From contig CP075368.1 in NCBI GenBank assembly GCA_019454185.1, positions 434,001 to 498,000 on the forward strand: DNA of 64,000 nt. The letters run 5' to 3'. Source of the DNA: Phycisphaeraceae bacterium. Lineage in GTDB: Bacteria > Planctomycetota > Phycisphaerae > Phycisphaerales > UBA1924. Within the stretch, counting starts at the first letter, position 1, and each line of letters opens with the position of its first letter. A program made the translations under genes and the position numbers. The notes under the pieces were generated by a model that had not been told where the DNA came from, did no database searches, and saw only the letters and a list, made by a program, of their open reading frames with translations. Positions 16,921 through 25,351 of this stretch are shown piece by piece.

Positions 16921-18894
16921 ATGAAGGCACGGATGGATGCTCGTTTGCTCGGGATGGTGGGCGTGACGACGCTGATCATCGCTGGGATCGCCGCGGCACA
17001 GAGTGCCGCAACGGGAGCGGGTGCCGGTCCTCGCACGATTGATACGCTGCTTCGGATCGGCGGTCGTATGCATCCGATGCTGGTTCACTTCCCGATTGCG
17101 ATGGTGCTGGTAGCTGCTGGAATCGAGACGGGGCGAGCGATCCTGAGGCGGCCGACACCGGCGCGAACATCGATCAACATGCTGGGGATTGGCGTGCTCA
17201 CGGCTGCTGCGGCTATAGCGAGCGGATGGCTCAATGGTGATTTTGAGAACCATGCCAGCAACGCAGAGACGCTGGAGTTGCATCGATGGGTGGGTATCGG
17301 GGGCGGAGCGGGTGCGCTGCTCGCGTTTGTGGTTGGACTGGGTGCTTCCAAATCGAGGCGTGCGCTCGTGGTGTTTCGGGTCCTCCTCTTGGCGGCTGCT
17401 GGAGCGATCGGATTTACAGGGCATCTCGGCGGGAGCATGGTGTACGGAGAGGGGTACTTGCTCGCGCCGCTGAAGATGGGTGCTGAGCCCCTGAGGAGCG
17501 AGCCAATCAGAGATGAGGATCCGCGTGCGCCACGGGAAGGGAGTGCGGTCGGGGCAGGGATTGCGGGCCCGGTGTCGTTCGACCGAGACGTGCTTCCGAT
17601 CTTTGAGGCGCGATGTGTTGAATGTCACGGTCCTTCGCGTGCTCGCGCTTCGCTTCGACTTGATTCACTTGAGAGGGCAATGGACGCGGAGCCGTGGGTG
17701 CTGAGCATCGCCGAGCCAGAGCGGAGCGACCTGATCGCCAGGGTGAAGATGAGCCAGAGCGAGGACGGCGCGATGCCCCCGAAGGGTGAGCGACTGGCTG
17801 CGCGTGAGATTGCGTTGATCGAGGCGTGGATCGTCTCTCTCGCTCGGGAAAGGAACAACGAAGGGGCGCGGGTCGATGATGTACTTCCAACACTGGGCTC
17901 GAGCGAACGTGGAGGGGGTTCGGAGCCCTTCGTGGACAGCCCTCTATCCCTAGATGATCCGGGCGCACAGGCGTGGTCAGCAGAGCAGATCACGGTGTTG
18001 CGATCTCTGCGGTCTCGCGGAGCAAGGATCGAACCCGTCTCGGCTGAGTCGGATCTTCTCGACGCGAATCTGTCGTTGATGTCGCCAGCGTGCGATGGCG
18101 ACGCGCTCGCGATGCTCAGTCCGATCCTCCCTCGTATTCAGCGTTTGGATCTTTCGGGTTCGGCTCTGACAAGCGGAGATCTTGCCGCGATCGCTGGCGC
18201 CGAATCGCTGCGTTCGCTCACTCTCAACCGAACGGGGATAGACGACTCAGTGGCCGGGTTGCTCGCTTCATTGCCAATGCTCGAGACCTTGGTTGTGACA
18301 GGCACGCAATTTGGGGACTCAGGTCTGCGTGCGCTGTCGGTTTCGGCAACACTCCGCAGGGTGTATGCCGCGGACTCACGCGTGACAGCTGCGGGGGTGT
18401 CTTCGGTGTCAGAGGCGTTTGAGGTGACGCTTGGCGTACCGGATAGAGGCATCATGGTGTATCTCGTGCGTCACGCCGAGAAGGAGTCGGAGGGTGCGGA
18501 CCCCGGATTGACGGAGGCGGGACTTGCGCGGGCGGGGGCATTGGCAGTGGCATTGCTCGGAGAGCCGATCGATGCGGTGTATGTCACGCAGTTTACTCGG
18601 ACGCAGCTCACGGCAAAGCCGCTTGCGGATCGGGCGGGCGTGCGACAGACGGTCATCGAAGCAGGCCGCGACATCGCGGCGCACGCCTCCGAAGTTGCGG
18701 CGGCGGTGCGTCGCGGCACGCGAGGGCGCGCGGTCTTGATTGCCGGGCATAGCAACACGATCCCTGAGATCGTGCGGGCTCTGGGCGTGAACGATGCCAT
18801 CGTGATCGACGACAGCCAGTACGGTGATCTGTTTGTCGTGGAACTCCGGCCGGATGGGGCGAGATTGGTCGATCGGCGCCGTTTCGGGGCCTGA
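16921..18894 (+). CDS. DUF2231-cytochrome c-LRR-histidine phosphatase fusion
   Basis: A single 657-residue open frame with four parts. (1) Residues ~1-185: DUF2231 membrane domain, marked by MHPMLVHFPIAMVL (50-63) and four hydrophobic segments. (2) ~215-310: planctomycete cytochrome c with CVECH (232-236) and MPPKGE (285-290). (3) ~395-500: leucine-rich-repeat-like turns (IQRLDLSGSALTSGDL, LRSLTLNRTGIDD). (4) ~511-657: histidine phosphatase/phosphoglycerate-mutase-like domain with YLVRHAEK (RHAE 517-520) and GHSNT (609-613), the two catalytic His motifs. Parts 1-3 are a known planctomycete layout; part 4 appended is unusual. An internal ATG at 18454 opens the phosphatase domain, but no stop separates it. 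Confidence 0.9.
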   Translation: MKARMDARLLGMVGVTTLIIAGIAAAQSAATGAGAGPRTIDTLLRIGGRMHPMLVHFPIAMVLVAAGIETGRAILRRPTPARTSINMLGIGVLTAAAAIASGWLNGDFENHASNAETLELHRWVGIGGGAGALLAFVVGLGASKSRRALVVFRVLLLAAAGAIGFTGHLGGSMVYGEGYLLAPLKMGAEPLRSEPIRDEDPRAPREGSAVGAGIAGPVSFDRDVLPIFEARCVECHGPSRARASLRLDSLERAMDAEPWVLSIAEPERSDLIARVKMSQSEDGAMPPKGERLAAREIALIEAWIVSLARERNNEGARVDDVLPTLGSSERGGGSEPFVDSPLSLDDPGAQAWSAEQITVLRSLRSRGARIEPVSAESDLLDANLSLMSPACDGDALAMLSPILPRIQRLDLSGSALTSGDLAAIAGAESLRSLTLNRTGIDDSVAGLLASLPMLETLVVTGTQFGDSGLRALSVSATLRRVYAADSRVTAAGVSSVSEAFEVTLGVPDRGIMVYLVRHAEKESEGADPGLTEAGLARAGALAVALLGEPIDAVYVTQFTRTQLTAKPLADRAGVRQTVIEAGRDIAAHASEVAAAVRRGTRGRAVLIAGHSNTIPEIVRALGVNDAIVIDDSQYGDLFVVELRPDGARLVDRRRFGA

Positions 18895-18924
18895 GAGGGC
18901 GTGCTGGCGGCGTGTGGGCTTTGA

Positions 18925-21483
18925 ATGTGCAGGGTGATGGGGCGGACCGACGATACCAAACGGATGCCCGAAACGACTCCTGTTGTCGATGTACCGAAGA
19001 GCCAGAACTCTGGTGCTGGCGCGAGCGTCCAGAGCGGCTCGGTGACGCGCGCTCAAATCGTCGCGATCGGACAATCCGATCGGCCGTGGGAGTTTGTCGG
19101 ACTGGCGCACCGAGCGCTGGCGGCGCACCCATCGGATGCCGGAGTTCGTTTTCTCCTGGCGGCGAACTACGCGAAACTCGGGCTTCGGACCGCGGCGTCC
19201 GAGCAGATCGCACAACTGCCATCCGAAGTCGCCAGCGACCCGGTGGTGATGTCGGTACGGACGGCGATTGAGCGGCTGGCGGATGATCGTGTCGGCGTGG
19301 ATGAGCGTGAAGCGATGCTGCGGGCGAACCTCTCCGCCTGCGAGTTGCGAGGATTGGACCTCTCTCACGCTCCGGTCGAACTCGTCCGGTTGTGGCGTGG
19401 GACGACCACCGGACGTGAGTGCTTTCGCACGCTAAGCGGCGCGGTGCTGGTGCGATGGTGCGATCCCGCGGAACGGGCGGCGGGGAGCGGCGGGTGGGTG
19501 CGATTTGTCAATGAGGTGCCTCCGGCGCGATCCCAGAGCACAAGGTCAGAGGGAGACCCCGTGGTTTCCGCGTGGCCTCGGCCCGTCACGATCGAGGGGT
19601 TCAATCCGTGGGTTCTGCGGCATGTGGCTGATGGGCTTGCGTGTCTGGACTCGGGGTATTGGGCGCGGATCAACGTGATTGAGCCGGACCTTGGCGCGCT
19701 GTTGCACGGGCTTTCGGTGTGTGATGTGCGAGAGGTTCTGGGCCAAGCACGCGTGCATCTGTTCGTTGGTGAGGATGCGGTGGTGCGGTTCCGAGCGGAT
19801 CTGGAGGCACGGAACGCGACGCAGATTCAGGGGCCGGTGATCGTGTGCCGCGGGTGCGGCGCGGGAGGATCGCCGGTTGTTGAGAGTGTGGTCCGAGATG
19901 CCGTTGTCGCGCAGAAAGCGGAGGAGACGCGGCTCGTCGGCGAGTTTGACCGTGATGCCTCGGCGCGGACGCCGGCTGTGTGGCGAGAGCGTTATGCGTC
20001 GGCGCTTGGAGGAACTGGCACACCTCTCCGGCTTCTCGTGGCGACGTGCAGGTACACGACCTTTGTCAAGCATTCTGCCCTCGACATTGCTGAGGCGATG
20101 AGGGATGCGGGACACGAGGCGGAGATTCTGATCGAGCCGGATGAGTCATCGCTGCTCTCGACAGTTGGCTATCTGCGGAAGATCCGCGAGTATGCGCCCG
20201 ACATGGTGCTGGTCATCAACCGCACGCGTGCGAACCTCAAGGGGATGATCCCCGCTGGGATCCCGATGGTGTGCTGGGTCCAGGACGCGATGGCGGAGAT
20301 CTACGACGATCAGGTGGGCGGGGCACAGGGCGAGATGGACTTTCTTGTCGGGCACACGAACCACGACCTGTTTGCCAAGTTCGGGTATCCGCGAGAGCGG
20401 AGTCTGATGCTTCCGGTGGTGGCATCGGAGAGGAAGTTCCGCACTGAGCCGGCTGACACTTCGGCGAGAGAGGCGTTTGCTTGTGACGTGGCGTATGTGA
20501 GCCACCACAGCGAGACGCCGGAGCGGTTGCACGAGCGGGTATCGGCGATGGCAGGGGATATTGCGGTGGCGGCGACGCTTGAGGCGTTGCAGCCACGGGT
20601 GCGCGAGGCGGCGGCGAGGGCGGCTGAGATTCCACTGCAAGCGACGCTGCGGAAGATTACAGAAGATGCTGCTCGCCATGTGATCGGAAGGGACGCGGAT
20701 CCGCGCGTGCTGACACGGATATGCAATCAGTACACGCTGCCGCTTGCGGACCGATTGCTCCGCCATGAGACCCTGCGGTGGGCCGCGGCGATCTGTGAGC
20801 GCAGGGGTTGGCAACTGAAGATACACGGGCGAGGGTGGGATGGGCACGGGGCGTTCGCGAGGTACGCGGGACGCCCGATCGAGCACGGAGATGAGTTACG
20901 GGCGTCGTATCAGTCGGCGGGCGCGCACCTGCACGTTTCGGTTCACTGGCCGTTCCATCAGCGGGTGATGGAGTGCGCGTTGTCAGGCGGTATGCCATTG
21001 TGCCGCGCGAAGTGGGACGACTTTGCGATGCTGCACGGGTTCACGGCGATGCGTCTGGCGGACGGGGGCGTGGCACACGCGTGCCGCGTGGGCGAGCCAC
21101 GGATGCATCTGTACGCTGTGGCGGATCATCCTGAGGCGATGCGGATGGCGGGGCTGTGGCAGCGGATGGGTGATGAGCGGGGCAGCAGGCCGAATATCCC
21201 GACGACGGAGGCGTTGCTGGGGGCGGCGCGGCTGGCGTGGGAGCAGATGCCATTGGAGCCGGATGTCGCGTGGATGCTTGGTGATCCAAGCGAGACGATG
21301 TACAGGAACGAGATGGAGTTGGAGGGGGCTCTCGAACGGTCGATCACGCGGCCGCGTTGGCGCGAGAGCGCGTCGGCTGGGATCGCGGGGCGTGTGCGGA
21401 AGCAGTTCACGTATCGCGTGGCGATTGAGAGAATCGTGAATCTGGTGAGCGGATCTCTCGGTGTGTGTGCGCGTGAACCCTGA
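18925..21483 (+). CDS. glycosyltransferase with CgeB-like C-terminus
   Basis: An 852-residue protein; ATGs at 18937 and 18964 are alternative starts since no strong ribosome site decides. The N-terminal ~130 residues contain TPR-like helices (LAHRALAAHPSDAGVRFLLA). A middle part (~200-350) has NPWVLRHVADG and INVIEPDLGALLHGL, loosely recalling the first domain of Maf-type flagellar glycosyltransferases. From ~365 on it resembles CgeB/DUF3880-type GT-B enzymes: KHSALDIAEAMRDAGHEAEI, MVCWVQDAMAE, and a closing block HWPFHQRVMECALSGGMPLC where a glycosyltransferase nucleotide-sugar site is expected. It opens the glycan cluster. Donor and acceptor are unknown. Confidence 0.7.
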   Translation: MCRVMGRTDDTKRMPETTPVVDVPKSQNSGAGASVQSGSVTRAQIVAIGQSDRPWEFVGLAHRALAAHPSDAGVRFLLAANYAKLGLRTAASEQIAQLPSEVASDPVVMSVRTAIERLADDRVGVDEREAMLRANLSACELRGLDLSHAPVELVRLWRGTTTGRECFRTLSGAVLVRWCDPAERAAGSGGWVRFVNEVPPARSQSTRSEGDPVVSAWPRPVTIEGFNPWVLRHVADGLACLDSGYWARINVIEPDLGALLHGLSVCDVREVLGQARVHLFVGEDAVVRFRADLEARNATQIQGPVIVCRGCGAGGSPVVESVVRDAVVAQKAEETRLVGEFDRDASARTPAVWRERYASALGGTGTPLRLLVATCRYTTFVKHSALDIAEAMRDAGHEAEILIEPDESSLLSTVGYLRKIREYAPDMVLVINRTRANLKGMIPAGIPMVCWVQDAMAEIYDDQVGGAQGEMDFLVGHTNHDLFAKFGYPRERSLMLPVVASERKFRTEPADTSAREAFACDVAYVSHHSETPERLHERVSAMAGDIAVAATLEALQPRVREAAARAAEIPLQATLRKITEDAARHVIGRDADPRVLTRICNQYTLPLADRLLRHETLRWAAAICERRGWQLKIHGRGWDGHGAFARYAGRPIEHGDELRASYQSAGAHLHVSVHWPFHQRVMECALSGGMPLCRAKWDDFAMLHGFTAMRLADGGVAHACRVGEPRMHLYAVADHPEAMRMAGLWQRMGDERGSRPNIPTTEALLGAARLAWEQMPLEPDVAWMLGDPSETMYRNEMELEGALERSITRPRWRESASAGIAGRVRKQFTYRVAIERIVNLVSGSLGVCAREP

Positions 21484-21501
21484 GTCGGTGGTGTCTTGCA
21501 C

Positions 21502-22605
21502 TCACTTCTTCGGCGTGGCGACGGCGATGAGGTATTCGGGTGATTCGTCGGGTTCGACCGGGCGAATACCCGCAGCGGGCTCTGAGGCAGGCGGGGCCAT
21601 TCGTGCCCACTGGCCGTGCCACTGGATGTCGGTGAAGCGAGTGGAGAGGAGTTCACCCAGTGACTGCTGGGTGAAGGTGTGGACGTGGTGCTTGGTGAGC
21701 CCCGCGTTGTTGGGTGTGCTGAGCACGAGTGTTGCGCCGGGCTTCAGGATGCGGGCGAACTCGTTCAAGAGTCCGGGAGCGTCTTGGATGTGCTCGATGG
21801 TCTCGAAGCTGACGCCGACGTCGTATGAGTTGGCTGGAAGGCCCGTTGCTGTGGCGCTGGCGCAGATGAACCTGGTGTTGGGTGAGCCGAAGCGGCGCGT
21901 GGCGTAGTCGGTTGCGCGAGGGTCGATGTCAATCCCGGTGACGCTGGCTGCGGCACCCTGAATCGTGAGCAGCGAGGAACCGTACCCGGTGCCGCACGCG
22001 GCGTCTACGACGTGGCGACCCGCGACGTAGCGTGCGGCAAACTCGTAGCGGCGGAGGTGGAGTTCTGTGCGCTCCGGCGGGAGCATCGGGAGTGTGGCGT
22101 CGTGGCGTTCGTCACGATTCTCGGCGAGCCAGCGGGCGTCGGATTCGGTGAGTCCCCAGCGGGTGATGAGGCGGGCGTAGATGTCGGCGGGGGATGGGCG
22201 CGCGGGGGCGGGCTCGCTGTAGATGCGGAGGATGGGGATGCCGCGGAGGGCGGGGTTACGGATGGCGCGCTCGTAGATCTCGGATTCGTAGGTTTCAGAA
22301 CTGATCACGACGGCGTGGATGGAGCCCGGCGGGGTAAGGGTGAGGTCGTGGGGGCGCAGGACGGGTACGCCACGGAGCGATGGAACGCGGGGTGTGTCGT
22401 CGAGGATCGCGACAACCTGAACATCGTGCCATTGCCAGGGTTGGCGGATGATGGGGAGGGTGTGGCGGCCCGCGCCGTACAGAGCGATGCGCCGGTAGTT
22501 GCGGGCATCGCAGAGGGCGGCGGCCCTCTCGACGAGCACTCTGCGAAGCGTCTGGATCTCACTGGCTTGCGGGCGCGAATCCGTATGGGGAGTAGTCAGC
22601 GGCAT
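21502..22605 (-). CDS. SAM methyltransferase with N-terminal GAGRHT Rossmann module
   Basis: A 367-residue protein with AAAAGGAC before ATG 22605. Residues ~38-135 form a small alpha/beta module: RRIALYGAGRHT (38-49), VVAILDDTPRV, VVISSETYESEIYERA, GIPILRIYS. Residues ~180-367 are a class I methyltransferase with VVDAACGTGYG (199-209), a DID motif and FETIEHIQDAPGLLNEF, followed by LSTPN. The module resembles the N-terminal domain of PglD-like sugar enzymes and recurs in three neighbours. Converges with the preceding glycosyltransferase (18-base gap) and diverges from the next methyltransferase. Likely methylates a sugar or glycan precursor (inference). Confidence 0.8.
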   Translation of the reverse strand: MPLTTPHTDSRPQASEIQTLRRVLVERAAALCDARNYRRIALYGAGRHTLPIIRQPWQWHDVQVVAILDDTPRVPSLRGVPVLRPHDLTLTPPGSIHAVVISSETYESEIYERAIRNPALRGIPILRIYSEPAPARPSPADIYARLITRWGLTESDARWLAENRDERHDATLPMLPPERTELHLRRYEFAARYVAGRHVVDAACGTGYGSSLLTIQGAAASVTGIDIDPRATDYATRRFGSPNTRFICASATATGLPANSYDVGVSFETIEHIQDAPGLLNEFARILKPGATLVLSTPNNAGLTKHHVHTFTQQSLGELLSTRFTDIQWHGQWARMAPPASEPAAGIRPVEPDESPEYLIAVATPKK

Positions 22606-22646
22606 GTCCTTTTCATCGGCTTGCCGGGCGGCGGCAACCCGCCATT

Positions 22647-23285
22647 ATGCGAATCCCAATGGTTCGGCCGATAGGAAGGGACGCCAGCCATGGAGGTCCC
22701 GCATTGCCGACCGACTATCAGGACATCTATGACCACGTCATCTCGTCGGAGCCCCGGTACAACGCCGCCGAGAACTCTCCCGGATACGCCGCCTGCCTGA
22801 TGTGGAGCGATCGCATTCGTGCGGCCGGAAGTCCAGCGTTGGACGTTGGGTGTGGCGTCGGCTTTGTCGTTCAGTTGTTGTCGGGGAACCTGTTCGGGCT
22901 TGAGTCCTATGGAACGGACATCAGCCGCGTGGCCGTCGAGCGGGCCGCGGCTCGGACATCAGGGGATCGCGTGCGTCTGATGGAAGGCGAGAGGATTCCC
23001 TTTGCTGACGGACAGTTCGGTCTGGTGACCTGCTTCGACGTGCTGGAGCACATCGATGAGTCTGATGTTGTGGGAATGCGTGATGAACTCCGGCGCGTGC
23101 TGAGGGCCGGCGGCTTGCTGTTCTGCACGGCGTCATGCCGCCCTGCGGGGATGGTGGATCAACACGGCGAGAACCTGCACCGCACCGTTCGCGGGCCCGA
23201 GTGGTGGGCGGAGCGATTCACACCGGATGAGTACCTTGTCCGGCGGGCGCATTCTGATGTCGTCATGTGGTGGCGGAAGCCGTGA
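22647..23285 (+). CDS. class I SAM-dependent methyltransferase
   Basis: A 212-residue methyltransferase with only the catalytic domain: ALDVGCGVGFVVQLL (SAM loop), GTDISRVAVERA, GERIPFADGQFGLVTCFDVLEHI and LRAGGLLFCTASC. ATG 22647 or 22659 may be the start. Its 3' end overlaps the convergent sulfotransferase by 23 bases, so the true C-terminus (ending VVMWWRKP) shares sequence with that gene's end. It belongs to the glycan cluster; substrate unknown. Confidence 0.8.
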   Translation: MRIPMVRPIGRDASHGGPALPTDYQDIYDHVISSEPRYNAAENSPGYAACLMWSDRIRAAGSPALDVGCGVGFVVQLLSGNLFGLESYGTDISRVAVERAAARTSGDRVRLMEGERIPFADGQFGLVTCFDVLEHIDESDVVGMRDELRRVLRAGGLLFCTASCRPAGMVDQHGENLHRTVRGPEWWAERFTPDEYLVRRAHSDVVMWWRKP

Positions 23286-24201
23286 TGGATCGCTCGTAGC
23301 CGAGCGATTCGAGCAGCGAGCCGGCTCGTGCGTCGAATGCGGCTATCTGCTCATCGGAGAGCCATGTCTGCCAATCACCCGCGACACCCCTGCGGAAGAA
23401 GCTGGTCGGATCTTCCTGGCCGGAGTTCCGGCCGCCCGAGAGCGCACGAAATGATGCGGATTCGACGCATCGTTCGGCGTGAGCGGGGTCAGCCCCGATG
23501 AAGCGAAGCACTCTTACTGTGGTCTGGATCGGAGATGCGAGCATCTGTTCGTACTGGATGGTCAGCACGCTGTCGAAGAGCGAGTTTGCTCGCTGGCCGG
23601 CTGTTGCGGAGTCGATCCAGAGCTCGGTGAAGAACTCGAAGGGTTGAGCGAGAACACGCCGGTTGCTGAGAGCGTCACGAATCTCGGGCGCACTCTCGTG
23701 AGTGGCGGTTCGCAGTTGCAGATTCGACCAATGAGCCGCACCCGAGACAACCACGTCTCGCCCGTCGCGAACCAGGTTGATCAGTTTGAGCGCGGGGTTG
23801 TACCGATGGAGTTGCTCAATTGCGTGCTGGCCGGTCCCAAGGTAGGGCGTGAACTTCTCGCCGTAGAGGGGCTTGCCCGATGCATCGCGAGCGGTCTGTG
23901 CGACGGCGTCGATGACGTTATGAAGGAGCGACTGGTAGAAGGCGGGTGCGTCGGGGGTGGGGACGGGCGGGTGGTAGTGGCGGGCGAGGTTCTCGATGTA
24001 GGACTCGACCGTGAGATTCGGGCCGCTGGGATTGTCCTTGTCGAAGTAGCGGCCGAAGAGGCGTGATTCGGAGCAGTGTACTTGGGGGTGAGCGGAGAGC
24101 AGGCGCTGCATCCAGGTGGTGCCGGACTTGGCGGAGGCGAGGACGATGTAGTCGATGCCGCGTGAGCGCGGCGTGTGAGATGGGTGAGGATGCGGCGTCA
24201 T
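23263..24201 (-). CDS. sulfotransferase
   Basis: A 312-residue PAPS-dependent sulfotransferase from ATG 24199-24201. The 5'-phosphosulfate loop is ASAKSGTTWMQRLL near residue 22-35 and the 3'-phosphate site is INLVRDGRDVVVS. GEKFTPYLG and a C-terminal SFFRRGVAGDWQTWLS complete the pattern of family 1/3 sulfotransferases; R-R-G-x-x-G-D-W is a conserved PAPS contact. It lies 28 bases after a methyltransferase on the same strand, suggesting that the cluster's glycan or lipid product is sulfated. The frame extends to 24279 but overlaps the upstream gene. Confidence 0.9.
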   Translation of the reverse strand: MTPHPHPSHTPRSRGIDYIVLASAKSGTTWMQRLLSAHPQVHCSESRLFGRYFDKDNPSGPNLTVESYIENLARHYHPPVPTPDAPAFYQSLLHNVIDAVAQTARDASGKPLYGEKFTPYLGTGQHAIEQLHRYNPALKLINLVRDGRDVVVSGAAHWSNLQLRTATHESAPEIRDALSNRRVLAQPFEFFTELWIDSATAGQRANSLFDSVLTIQYEQMLASPIQTTVRVLRFIGADPAHAERCVESASFRALSGGRNSGQEDPTSFFRRGVAGDWQTWLSDEQIAAFDARAGSLLESLGYERSITASATT

Positions 24202-24229
24202 GGCTCGGGGCTTCCGGTGCTGGCTTTTC

Positions 24230-25252
24230 TCAGGGCTTCTCGAAGCGAGCAAGAAAAGCCCAACCGATCTCGGGGCCAACCTGCTCGATTCTGAGACCGA
24301 GCGACTTGGCGCTGACGCGGAGCTGGTCCATGGAGTTGTAGAACATGATGCCGTACTTGCCGTCCATGTCAGGGCGGTGCTGCTCGCGCCAGATCTGCAT
24401 GGCGCGGTCGTTCCACGTCACGAAATGGATGAGGGCCTTGCCGCCGGGCTTCAGGACGCGGGTGATGGATTCAAGAAACTGGTGGACGAGGTCGGCCTTG
24501 AAGTGGACGAAAACGTCCATGGAATACACAAGGTCTACGGACGCGTCGGGGATGCCGCCGAGCTTGGCCTTTTCGTCGTGGTGGAGCGAGAGCTTGCCGA
24601 GGTGCTTGCTGAAGCGGTGTTCGATCGCCTCGTACAAGAGGCGTGCGGCGTAGTCCACGGCGTGGTACTTGCCAGCCTTCTCGATGACGTGCTGGGTCCA
24701 GAGGCCTGTGCCGCTGCCGATCTCGCAGACGGTCATGCCGGGCTTCACATGCTGCATGAGTGGTTCGAGGAGCGAAGGCCATGCGACGGGATTGGCGGGC
24801 GGATACTCGCGGTCGTAGACAGGGTTGAGGCCGCGTGAGGTGGCGATGGAGTATTCGTATTGCTCGATGAGCGTGCCGTCCCACCCCTTGTCGACGAAGG
24901 GTTTGGGATAGGCGAGGAGATAGACGCCGGCTTCGCGGAGGCGGCCGCGATTGGCCCAGATTTTCTCGAAGCCAGGGCCTGCGGCGGTGATGATGACGCC
25001 CTTGACACCTTTGGCGAGGGCATCGCCGAGTTCGAGGACGGGGAGCCTGGCCCAGGTCTTGCCGATCTTTTTTGCGTCGTCGTCGATGATGCCGGCGAGG
25101 ACGCCTTGGGGGGCGTGCATGAGGGGGCAGAGGTGCTGAACCAAGTCGCCCGCGCCGTAGAGGGCAATCGGGGTGCTGCCCATGGTGACCATGCGCTGGA
25201 CGAGTTCTTCGAACTGGCCGTGGTCGATGGGGAGTTGCGGCTTCTGGCTCAT
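24230..25252 (-). CDS. SAM methyltransferase with N-terminal Rossmann module (GAGD variant)
   Basis: A 340-residue protein with GGAGG before ATG 25252. Residues ~27-116 are the small module again (PIALYGAGDLVQHL, AGIIDDDAKKIG, GVIITAAGPGFEKIW, GVYLLAYP). The GRHT part is replaced by GDLV, so this is the most divergent copy. Residues ~150-340 are a methyltransferase with TVCEIGSGTGLW (174-185), VDLVYSMDVFVHF, LKPGGKALIHFVTWND. The distinctive F-V-H-F-x-x-D-L and W-x-D-x-A-M segments also occur in glycan-cluster methyltransferases. It probably forms an operon with the sulfotransferase that follows. Confidence 0.8.
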   Translation of the reverse strand: MSQKPQLPIDHGQFEELVQRMVTMGSTPIALYGAGDLVQHLCPLMHAPQGVLAGIIDDDAKKIGKTWARLPVLELGDALAKGVKGVIITAAGPGFEKIWANRGRLREAGVYLLAYPKPFVDKGWDGTLIEQYEYSIATSRGLNPVYDREYPPANPVAWPSLLEPLMQHVKPGMTVCEIGSGTGLWTQHVIEKAGKYHAVDYAARLLYEAIEHRFSKHLGKLSLHHDEKAKLGGIPDASVDLVYSMDVFVHFKADLVHQFLESITRVLKPGGKALIHFVTWNDRAMQIWREQHRPDMDGKYGIMFYNSMDQLRVSAKSLGLRIEQVGPEIGWAFLARFEKP

Positions 25253-25351
25253 GGGTGTCCTCCGGATGGCGGCGCAAGCATGGCTCGCGGACCTGATGGC
25301 ACTTATCGGCCTGTCCGGAGGGGGTTATTGAGCCCGGGATGATCGGAAGGA

